Assembly: GCA_001873005.1 (NCBI GenBank) | Contig: MNYE01000030.1 | Coordinates: 1-7,041, forward strand | Length of the DNA: 7,041 nucleotides | Reading direction: 5' to 3' | Origin: Dehalococcoidia bacterium CG2_30_46_9 | GTDB taxonomy: Bacteria > Chloroflexota > Dehalococcoidia > GIF9 > AB-539-J10 | In this document: in pieces, positions 1 through 5,615 of the stretch | Position numbering within the stretch: the first letter of the stretch is position 1 | Layout: the number at the start of each line of letters is the position of its first letter | Notes under the pieces: generated by a model | What the model was told of the DNA's origin: nothing | Database searches by the model: none | The model's input: only the letters and a program-made list of their open reading frames with translations | Translations under genes and position numbers: made by a program

Positions 1-440
1 TCCGGTTTTATGCCAATCCTTTCTTTAGCCGTGGCTCCTGCCTTACAACAAACAGACACAACCTGAAATCCTTTATTTTCTAAAATGTCGGTGAGCATTC
101 GTGCTTCATTCCTTAAGCCGGTGCAAAAGGCGATGCCTAACCTGTAATAACCACACTTGTCAGCAAACTGAATCGTCTCTTCAATTCGTGGAATCTTGGT
201 TCTTAAACCCTCTTCAGCCCACTCATAACATTCAAATTCCTGGACAGATGCCAGGCGCGCAAATTCCTCCACCTCCGGTTTATCATATTCCATGACAGTT
301 TTTTCAATAAGCTCGGCGTGCAGCCTCATAGGGCAGAAAGGGGGCATCTCGTCAAAGGGAGGCGTCTCATCGGCTCTTATTGCAGGATGACACACCATTT
401 TGGTACATCTGGCGCATGCAGGGTAGAGTTCTTTAGCCAT
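1..440 (-). CDS. DUF1847 cysteine-rich, probable metal-binding protein (3' end cut by window edge)
   Basis: I read this frame directly from the complement: 146 codons are open from an ATG at 438-440 to the left edge, so the C-terminus is missing. The protein begins MAKELYPACARCTKMVC and has a CxxCxxxxC cluster (C9, C12, C17), a fourth cysteine in 'PFCPM' (C36), and further cysteines at 71, 96, 106, 131 and 132. The stretch around residues 80-140 (TKIPRIEE, YYRLGIAFCTGLRNEA, VVSVCCKAG) is the conserved core of the DUF1847 family. That family is common in anaerobes and its biochemical role is not established; metal or Fe-S binding is inferred from the cysteines. The start is supported by AGGAGG at 451-456, 10 nt upstream. 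The gene follows a broken glycosyltransferase by chance rather than by function. I am confident of the family and have no firm view on function. Confidence 0.85.
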   Translation of the reverse strand, partial: MAKELYPACARCTKMVCHPAIRADETPPFDEMPPFCPMRLHAELIEKTVMEYDKPEVEEFARLASVQEFECYEWAEEGLRTKIPRIEETIQFADKCGYYRLGIAFCTGLRNEARMLTDILENKGFQVVSVCCKAGATAKERIGIKP

Positions 441-1019
441 CTATTCACTTCCTCCTGTTTTAAGGTCGGTTTGGAGTTTCTCAAAAGTCCAGTTGATGGA
501 TAATACAAACGATCTCGCCGCTTTCAACCTGGGCGTGGCGCCGGGCTGCCGCAGCATAAGCCATGACCGCAGGCCGCTCTCCCCCCCCCTCAGGCTTTCT
601 ACCGCATGGCGTGTCGTCCGGCTGTTGAACACAAAGCCGTCCACAGTCAACAGATAGCGACGCTCCACCCAGCGATAGAACCTGTTCTGCCAGGCATGAG
701 GCGCCTCATTGCTACGCAGATGATGGACAATCGAAACAATAGGATAACCGACCCGTGCTCGCAGCAACCGGTTGAGCAGGAAGAACAAAGGGTGATTCAG
801 TTCATCCTGAAATAGGACGTCCAGAGGAAGCTGCTCCAACCGATGGAGTAGGGAAAGCGAAAGATTGTCCCCTAAATGGCGGATGTAATTGCGCCAGGGC
901 AGAGAGATGATGCTCACATCATCTCCCTGGCGGCGCAGGTACTCCACCAACTTACGATCATAGAGATAGCCGCCGGAGATCGTCTCCAGAGTTCCATAAA
1001 TCAATGGACCTACACGCAA
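441..1019 (-). pseudogene. GT4-type glycosyltransferase, N-terminal half only, frameshifted at a poly-G tract
   Basis: The start is TTG at 1017-1019 with AGGAG 6 nt upstream (1026-1030). The N-terminus (MRVGPLIYGTLETISGGYLYDRKLVEYL) is the acceptor-binding Rossmann half of a GT4/group 1 glycosyltransferase, with the glycine-rich SGGYLYDRKLV near residues 15-25. It is followed by the LPWRNY, DELNHP, IVSIVHHLR and GFVFNSRTTR blocks (residues 40-136). Homology stops at SLRGG (142-146), where the coding strand has nine Gs (581-589). Past that point the present frame gives unrelated sequence, whereas the frame that a tract one G longer would give reads ERPAVMAYAAAARRHAQVES, close to the family's 'RPxVVAYPAGDR' segment, before a stop at 481-483. 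The whole C-terminal nucleotide-sugar-binding domain (about 200 residues) is absent. It is therefore very probably inactive. It may once have added sugars to an exopolysaccharide or glycoprotein. Confidence 0.8.
451..456 (-). promoter_or_regulatory. Shine-Dalgarno site of the DUF1847 gene
   Basis: The complement reads AGGAGG, a perfect match to the anti-SD core, 10 nt before the ATG at 438-440. It decides the start of this gene. It also shows that the DUF1847 gene has its own translation signal even though the frame of the broken glycosyltransferase runs through it and stops (TAG, 441-443) immediately before the ATG. Confidence 0.8.
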
Positions 1020-1025
1020 TTATCA

Positions 1026-1030
1026 CTCCT
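1026..1030 (-). promoter_or_regulatory. Shine-Dalgarno site supporting a TTG start of the glycosyltransferase remnant
   Basis: AGGAG lies on the complement 6 nt before TTG (1017-1019). The protein then begins MRVGPLIYGTLETISGGYLYD, which fits the expected N-terminus of this glycosyltransferase group. The TTG is therefore preferred over any internal ATG. Confidence 0.6.
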
Positions 1031-1149
1031 GCCGATAGGAGGCCCAGGTATTTAAACTCATTGAACCAAGAAACGATTTCCGCCATCCCACTCTTACCAA
1101 GTATCTTTATAGATACCAGGGGGGTACGATGTGTGTTCCGTGTTCCACC

Positions 1150-1227
1150 ATCCTGAAGAAATATCTTCAGAGAGTCCCAGGCGCAGCGGCTCAGATCGGC
1201 AAGAAGCTTCCGATCGTAGAGAAAGTA
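1150..1227 (-). mobile_element. Fragment of an IS91-type (Y2_Tnp) transposase
   Basis: One complement frame reads YFLYDRKLLADLSRCAWDSLKIFLQ from 1227 to about 1153. From memory, this matches the conserved start of the IS91/ISCR-like 'putative transposase' domain (PF04986), in which a 'DRKLLADLSxCAWxxLKxFLQ' segment is typical. A TGA lies immediately upstream in that frame (1228-1230), and the similarity fades after 'FLQDG'. Only about 25 codons therefore remain of a protein normally of about 350-400 residues, and none of the catalytic residues are present. Its upstream end coincides with the point where the acyl-CoA synthetase remnant loses its homology (about 1217-1228). This indicates that an IS91-type insertion plus deletion truncated that gene. 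The frame stays open to the glycosyltransferase start, but I recognise nothing in the rest of it (about 1020-1150). Confidence 0.6.
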
Positions 1228-1922
1228 TCAATTTTGCCGCAGTTCCTCAACATGCGGTAGACTAGGGGTGCGGCGGACATATTCGTAATTTCAAAATGCT
1301 CCAGTGCTTTGAGGAGGGTTTCCGGATCAAATTTTCCGGAGTATGCTCCTATGGCGGTTCCAAAGGTGAGTGGCGCTACCGAACCATACCAGATTCCGCA
1401 ACCCCACGCCGGAGATGACGTACAGAAGTACCTGTCATCTTCGCGCAAGTTTACGCAAAGTCTTGCATTAACAGTAGTCAGCGCTGCAGCTTCATGGTTG
1501 TAATACACTGGTTTGGGTGCGCCGGTGGTTCCGCTGGAGAACTGGATCATGGCCAGGGTCTTGGCTGAAGTGTTGATTTTATAGCTGGCGCTTTCGTTTT
1601 GAATCAGTTTTAAGAGTTCTTTATCGCTGATTACGTGAGGCACCATATTTTTGTCGATCAGGTTTTTCTTTTCTTCGGTTACTATGGCCATTTTTGCCTC
1701 GGCTCTGGTGAGCCGGTATTCAATCGCTTCCGGACCAAAGAGGGGGAGGCAGGGAATGCCGACGGCTCCTCTTTTGAGGATGCCGAATAAACTTACGTAA
1801 AACTCCAGGGAAGGGAACAAAATCAGGGCTACCCGGTCTCCGGCGTTTTCAAGTTTTCCAAATGCCTGGCATCGAGATTTCAAGGGGTTACACTGATTCC
1901 AAAGCCGAAATGTGCCTATCAC
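1191..1922 (-). pseudogene. AMP-forming acyl-CoA synthetase, internal fragment lacking both ends
   Basis: About 215 residues belong to the ANL adenylate-forming superfamily, which activates a carboxylic acid as acyl-AMP and then forms acyl-CoA. Recognisable blocks are GDRVALILFPSLEFYVSLFGILKRGAV (residues 28-54), EYRLTRAEAK (68-77), and the phosphate-binding A3 motif FSSGTTGAPKP at 128-138. The A4-region segments YFCTSSPAWGCGIWYG and EITNMSAAPLVYRML follow. Family members have about 540 residues. Here roughly 75 N-terminal residues are missing, as is everything after about residue 233, including the A5, A7 and A8 motifs and the C-terminal lid carrying the A10 lysine. The nominal start is a GTG (1920-1922) in unrelated sequence; homology begins near 1870. 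The last residues of the open frame (STIGSFLPI) come from the IS91-type fragment read in another frame. It cannot be a working enzyme. The benzoate/medium-chain acid subgroup is possible but unproven. Confidence 0.85.
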
Positions 1923-1981
1923 TGTCGAAGCCGGGCTGACGGTGGCGTCTTATCTGGTCGAGCTGCAAACGGGGCAGGAAT

Positions 1982-2077
1982 GGTCCTGGGCGCGCGGCCA
2001 TGGCCCGGCGGCTCCTGCCCGCCCTCCTGGTCATTCCGCTTGTGATCGGCTGGCTGAGGTTGTATGGAGAGCGTACC
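1982..2077 (+). pseudogene. Scrap of a membrane segment of a sensor histidine kinase-like protein
   Basis: This is the only plus-strand coding remnant in the window. About 32 codons read GPGRAAMARRLLPALLVIP followed by LVIGWLRLYGERT. From memory this resembles the 'ARRLLPAALLVPLLLGWLRLxGERAGLY' membrane segment of many PAS/GAF sensor histidine kinases. The match stops at GERT (2075-2077), where the A-rich terminator tail of the neighbouring ligase gene begins. In the same frame a TGA lies upstream (about 1937), and 1923-1981 is not recognisable in any frame. It is far too short to function and is best read as debris left by a rearrangement. Identification rests on one short motif, so it is moderate at best. 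The rest of 1923-2079 shows nothing else that I can name. Confidence 0.4.
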
Positions 2078-2079
2078 GC

Positions 2080-2113
2080 AAAAAAGAAAAGGGGCCAGGG
2101 AAAACTCCTGACC
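2080..2113 (-). terminator. Intrinsic terminator closing the msh-ligase operon
   Basis: On the complement, GGTCAGG (2113-2107) can pair with CCTGGCC (2099-2093) in a 7-bp stem with one G-T pair and a 7-nt loop (AGTTTTC). After two Cs comes a T-rich tail, TTTTCTTTTTT (2090-2080). This is a textbook Rho-independent terminator in the minus direction. It begins on the base next to the ligase stop codon (2114-2116), so it belongs to that transcription unit and marks the operon's end. Confidence 0.85.
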
Positions 2114-4396
2114 TTAAGAAAAGGTAAGGATTTTGATGACATTCCTTATTTGCTCGGCCCTCGGATGGTCGGGGTTCAGTTCAAGGCTTTTCTTTAAATG
2201 AAAAATGGCCCGGTTTTTATCGTACAAACGAGTCAAATAGAACCCTCCCAGGTCGAAATGGATATCGGCATCATTTGGCTTGAGCTTCAAGGCCCCTAAA
2301 TACGCCCCGAGGGCCCCCTTAAATAGCCCTTTCTCTTCATAACTCTTACCCAGTTCCCTGTATGCCTGAACGAAACACGGATTTATCTTGATTGCCTTTT
2401 CATGTTCCTCTATTGCTAAATCAACGAGTCCCTTCTTATAATAAGCATTTGCAAGATTATTATGAGCTTCCGCATGCTGGTGGTCTTTATTAATGGCTTT
2501 TTTGTACCAGGCTATTGCCTCATCATATAATCCCGTAAGAAAGTATAAATGTCCCCTGTAGTTGTAGGTTTTGGCTGAGTCCGGGGATGAAGCTTGCGAT
2601 TTCTCATAGGCGATTTTTGCCTTAAGATAAGAAGTCCTTTTTTGCTCAAGCTCTTTTAACCTGTAACGCGCTCGTCCATCTTCCGGATAGAGTCTCAGAG
2701 TTTCCCTGTACTCCTTCTCGGCAAGGTTAAAGAGGCCCTGCTCAGCATAGGCGAGGCCAAGGTTGCCATGGGCATTAATATCGTGGGGATAAAACCTGAG
2801 CGCATAAAGATTATCCCTCGCAGATGCGGCAAAGTCATTAAGTTCATAATGCCCCTTCCCACGCCCAAAATAGGCCCAATAGGAAAAAGGGTTGAGCTTT
2901 ATCGCCCGGCTATACGCCTTCACCGCATCCTCAGCTCTATCCTTTGCTCGCAAGATATTGGCCTGATGTAAATAATAATCAGAGAAGGTCTGAAAATAGG
3001 ATAAACCCACCATTAAAATTAACCAGATAACTGAGAATCCGAGAAAGGATAGGTTAAATAACCCTCCCCCATGAATCATCTCCCCTCTTCCTGAGGAAGC
3101 TACCCTTCTTACAACAATCAGCCCGGCAATGAGCCAGAAGAAAAGAGACGTAACAGGCATCTGCAAAGGAAAGCTGAAGAAAGACGTGGTCATAGCCCCA
3201 ACAATGCACCAGAGGAAAAATGGCGAATATTCAGCATCAGAGGACTTCCAGCACATCCTCACAAGTGCAACAAGGATCCATAAATAAAAGGCAAATCCGA
3301 TAATCCCTATCTCGGCCATCATCTGGAGGTAGTCATTGTGGGCCTCCTCGAAATGTGTTTCACTGCTTGTAACCTCATCTATTACCCGGGAACGACTATA
3401 TTTTGGATAGACCGCCTTCCAGTTGTTGATGCCAACACCGGCTGGATGATCCCTGACCATATCTATGGTATTGGCCCAGACAGCGAGGCGCGCACTCGCG
3501 CTTGAACTGCCAGGGTCTGCTGCCGAGGCCACCCTTTCACTATAATTGACTTCAAGCTTTGTGGGCATAGGTAAAATATAGGGAAAGACGATGTGGATGG
3601 ATAAAAGAAAGATCAGAAGTGATGTCCTCCAGGAAGGGTAGCGGAGGCGCAGATACACGGAGGCACAGACTTCTTTTACCCTTTGTGCCTCTGTGCCTTT
3701 GTGCCTCTGTGCCTGAATCAACAGTGTAACTAACCCACCAAGGGTCAAGCCCAACCAGGCCCCCCTGGAATGGGCATAGACCACATAGGCCACCATCTCA
3801 ATGGTGGCCACAGCCCATAAAAGCCTTAGTCTCTCATCTTTGGCCCGGAGGAAAAGGGCAATAGAAAGGGGGATTACCATGATGACATACTCAGCGGCCA
3901 TATTTTTGTTGCCGAAAGTAGCCGAAGGCCTGGCTACCTGATAGAGCCAATCTGGATTGAATGAGGTAAAGTACTGGAAGATACCGAGAATTGAGACTAC
4001 CAGGCCGCCTGCCACGGCTGCCCCGCAGATATTTGAGATATCCTTCTCATCTTTCACGTGGTTTATGACCAAAAAGAAGAGAAGGATATAGGTTAGCTGG
4101 CGAAAAACCTCATAGACGCCCGTATAGGGATTTATGGTGTGGATGAGCGAGAAAAGAAGGGCCAAGAAGTAAAGTAGGATGGGAAGCCCCAGAGGGGAGA
4201 AATAAAAACCTGATTTTCTTGGGGAAATGTTTCCAAAGGCCCAAGCTGCCATAAGAAAGGATATAATAAGACGTATGAAACACTCCTTTGGAAGGGTGTA
4301 TAGGTCCAAAACCTGGGGTAAAAAGAGGATGGGAGTGAGAGTGACCAGTAATAAAAATCCACGGATCATCAGCTTCATCGAAAAGGGGGAAGTCAT
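2114..4396 (-). CDS. O-antigen ligase family (Wzy_C) membrane protein with C-terminal periplasmic TPR tail
   Basis: This is a roughly 760-residue protein with about 13 membrane helices followed by TPRs. The Wzy_C ligase signature includes YAHSRGAWLGL (residues about 207-217) and a large extracytoplasmic loop (about 278-362). The loop carries ARLAVWANTIDMVRDHPAGVG and AHNDYLQMMAEIG; the loop arginines and the histidine of AHN are typical family positions. Counting helices from that loop places the TPR tail (about 473-573 and 608-749, seven repeats with a 35-residue break) in the periplasm. Family members move polymerised or oligomeric glycans from undecaprenyl diphosphate onto lipid A-core or, in PglL/PilO-like proteins, onto pilin. 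The pilus neighbours make the second option attractive but unproven. ATG at 4396 is preferred because AGGA lies 8 nt upstream; ATG at 4405 overlaps that site and would add three residues. The mshN stop is about 70 nt upstream. A repeat encodes residues about 228-253. Confidence 0.85.
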   Translation of the reverse strand: MTSPFSMKLMIRGFLLLVTLTPILFLPQVLDLYTLPKECFIRLIISFLMAAWAFGNISPRKSGFYFSPLGLPILLYFLALLFSLIHTINPYTGVYEVFRQLTYILLFFLVINHVKDEKDISNICGAAVAGGLVVSILGIFQYFTSFNPDWLYQVARPSATFGNKNMAAEYVIMVIPLSIALFLRAKDERLRLLWAVATIEMVAYVVYAHSRGAWLGLTLGGLVTLLIQAQRHKGTEAQRVKEVCASVYLRLRYPSWRTSLLIFLLSIHIVFPYILPMPTKLEVNYSERVASAADPGSSSASARLAVWANTIDMVRDHPAGVGINNWKAVYPKYSRSRVIDEVTSSETHFEEAHNDYLQMMAEIGIIGFAFYLWILVALVRMCWKSSDAEYSPFFLWCIVGAMTTSFFSFPLQMPVTSLFFWLIAGLIVVRRVASSGRGEMIHGGGLFNLSFLGFSVIWLILMVGLSYFQTFSDYYLHQANILRAKDRAEDAVKAYSRAIKLNPFSYWAYFGRGKGHYELNDFAASARDNLYALRFYPHDINAHGNLGLAYAEQGLFNLAEKEYRETLRLYPEDGRARYRLKELEQKRTSYLKAKIAYEKSQASSPDSAKTYNYRGHLYFLTGLYDEAIAWYKKAINKDHQHAEAHNNLANAYYKKGLVDLAIEEHEKAIKINPCFVQAYRELGKSYEEKGLFKGALGAYLGALKLKPNDADIHFDLGGFYLTRLYDKNRAIFHLKKSLELNPDHPRAEQIRNVIKILTFS
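3640..3715 (-). repeat. 8-bp-periodic palindromic repeat inserted in frame in the ligase gene
   Basis: The plus strand holds TGTGCC at 3684, 3692, 3700 and 3708, exactly 8 bp apart. Inverted copies lie on the other side (GGAGGCGCAG near 3643, GGAGGCACAGA at 3659-3669) around the core CTTCTTTTACC. The complement therefore reads as runs of GGCACAGA/GGCACAAA with an inverted arm. Such GGCACAGAGGCACAAAG elements are, from memory, dispersed repeats in Desulfobacterota and related genomes, usually between genes. Here the element encodes QAQRHKGTEAQRVKEVCASV plus YLRLRY without breaking the frame. It falls between two predicted helices in a loop that helix counting places in the cytoplasm. Confidence 0.75.
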
Positions 4397-4408
4397 TAAA
4401 GCCATCCT

Positions 4409-4453
4409 GACCCAATTTCATGAATCTCAGAAAAGTGTCTTGACTTTTGGGTC
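4409..4453. repeat. Nested inverted repeats in the mshN-ligase intergenic gap
   Basis: GACCCAA (4409-4415) is perfectly inverted as TTGGGTC (4447-4453). Inside it AAAAGT (4431-4436) pairs with ACTTTT (4443-4448) around a 6-nt loop. The plus-strand text GTGTCTTGACTTTTGGGTCGCAGTAC recalls ends of REP- or IS200-type elements seen in Desulfobacterota, a recollection I cannot verify. No T-tract follows on either strand, so it is not an intrinsic terminator. It lies just upstream of the ligase SD and could affect ligase translation. Confidence 0.45.
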
Positions 4454-4468
4454 GCAGTACAAGAGAGA

Positions 4469-5509
4469 TTAAGAAGAAGATAATCGTTCCAAATGCTTCA
4501 CAACCTTTCCTACCATCTCTTGATTATCTTCTCTTGCTCTGGAGAGGTCAACGAACTTTTGATAGTGAAATATAGCCCCTGGAATGTTTCCAAGCTTTTC
4601 CAGCAGGATAGCCAGATTATAATGGGTTTGAGGATGCCCTGGGTCAATAGCCAGGGCCTTGCGAAACACCTCTATCGCCTCTTGGGTTTTATTCTGCTTT
4701 TTATAGATCAATCCGAGGATGTTATAGCCTTCCAGATCATTGGGATCGAGAACAATAGCCAATCTGGACTCCGAGATAGCAGACTCTAAATCACCCTTGA
4801 GATAAAGGGCGGTTGCCAGATTACTACGGGCTTTCCTGTATTGAGGATCGAGCGTTATGGCCTTCCGATATTTTGCTATGGCCATATCCAATTTCCCCAG
4901 ATCTTTGTACACTACCCCCAAGTTATTGTGGGCTTCCACATGCGAAGGGGCAAGGGAAAGAACCTTTCCGTATTCTTCCTTAGCCTCTTTTAGCTTGCCC
5001 TCCCCTTGATAGAAAACACCCAGGTTAAAATGATAGGTGGACGATTGGGGAGGATTGAGCTCGATGGGCATCTGTTTAGGAGGTTTATCTTTTTTCGCAT
5101 CCGGTTCCTCGAGAGACTCTCCGGGGGGAGGCGATATTTTGACGTAAGTCTTTAACTCTGGCTGCCTTTTGGGGGGTTCAGGCTTCTGTAACTCCATCTT
5201 AGGTTGAGCTTTTCTCTCGCTGGCGGTATCTGACTTGACTATCCTCGGGGTCTCTATATTCTCCTGGTCGTTGTATCTTACCTCCTCTCTTACTGGCGTC
5301 TTTGGTGACAAAAGTAATACGGTAACAAGGAAAAAAATTAACCCACCCCCTATTCCTACAAGGGATAGGGTTTTAAAAAGAAAAAACCTTCTCTTCTTTG
5401 CAACATCTACCGGAGATAGAATGGTGGTTATTTTAAACCCCCTATCCCTTTCGATCTTGTCCGTCCTTGCCTTTTGGACCCTTTTCAACGCCTCAAGGAT
5501 GACGCTCAT
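4469..5509 (-). CDS. mshN: MshN/GspB-like bitopic TPR protein of a pilus or secretion system
   Basis: 346 residues. The N-terminus MSVILEALKRVQKAR is the short conserved cytoplasmic motif (MSxILxALKKxx) of GspB/MshN-type proteins. One membrane helix follows (about 44-67), then a charged and proline-rich linker (about 70-155) and five TPRs (about 157-189, 190-223, 224-257, 258-291 and 292-325). This gives cytoplasm-in, TPRs-in-periplasm topology, and matches the general architecture of MshN in MSHA pilus clusters. There it follows the ATPase MshM and is thought to help pilus or secretin assembly through protein contacts. The ATG at 5507-5509 has only a weak SD (GTAGTGGAAA just upstream). The 80-nt gap to the mshM stop is open in another frame and runs 17 nt into this gene, which suggests former translational coupling. 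The family call is good. The symbol is by position and architecture; a PilF-like or GspB name is possible. Confidence 0.75.
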   Translation of the reverse strand: MSVILEALKRVQKARTDKIERDRGFKITTILSPVDVAKKRRFFLFKTLSLVGIGGGLIFFLVTVLLLSPKTPVREEVRYNDQENIETPRIVKSDTASERKAQPKMELQKPEPPKRQPELKTYVKISPPPGESLEEPDAKKDKPPKQMPIELNPPQSSTYHFNLGVFYQGEGKLKEAKEEYGKVLSLAPSHVEAHNNLGVVYKDLGKLDMAIAKYRKAITLDPQYRKARSNLATALYLKGDLESAISESRLAIVLDPNDLEGYNILGLIYKKQNKTQEAIEVFRKALAIDPGHPQTHYNLAILLEKLGNIPGAIFHYQKFVDLSRAREDNQEMVGKVVKHLERLSSS

Positions 5510-5615
5510 TTTCCACTACCGCTGCTTCGGGAAACTCTTTTAATGCCCCCTTTTTTTCTAATTCTTTCAACACGTCACTGGCAGCATCTTCACCAGGGAA
5601 GCTTTCCCGAAAGGA
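5493..5615 (-). pseudogene. Possible frameshifted C-terminal tail of mshM
   Basis: In the +1 frame relative to mshM, the complement is open from 5615 to a TGA at 5493-5495. It encodes RESFPGEDAASDVLKELEKK followed by GALKEFPEAAVVENERHP. The peptide is charged, with helix-like spacing, and would extend MshM past its membrane helix into the periplasm. It ends 17 nt inside mshN, a typical operon overlap. Only a +1 slip between 5615 and 5590 is needed to join it to the upstream frame, for example at the CTTTCGGGAAAG stretch. It has no start of its own that I can support. A true shorter MshM with a fortuitously open gap remains possible. Confidence 0.45.

Noticed and set aside
606..815. Plus-strand open frame inside the glycosyltransferase remnant
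   Set aside because: It is the complement of conserved glycosyltransferase blocks (VHHLR, FNSRTTR) and has no domain of its own.
1153..1170. 7-bp inverted repeat CTGAAGA/TCTTCAG with 4-nt loop
   Set aside because: It lies within the transposase-like LKIFLQ codons, lacks a T-tract and is explained by codon choice.
1888..2142. Minus-strand open frame of about 84 codons bridging the ligase 3' end and the synthetase remnant
   Set aside because: It reads through the terminator and the antisense of the kinase-like scrap; its arginine-rich product looks non-coding.
3684..3714. Regular 8-bp spacing that could suggest a CRISPR or VNTR array
   Set aside because: The units are far too short, with no unique spacers, and an inverted arm is present. 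This fits a palindromic dispersed repeat instead.
4110..4421. Minus-strand open frame overlapping the ligase start in another frame
   Set aside because: It overlaps the membrane-helix coding part of the ligase, and its hydrophobic, histidine- and proline-rich product is typical of a shifted reading of transmembrane codons.
4431..4460. TTGACT on the plus strand as a possible -35 box of a promoter
   Set aside because: No acceptable -10 hexamer lies 16-18 nt downstream, and no plus-strand gene follows.
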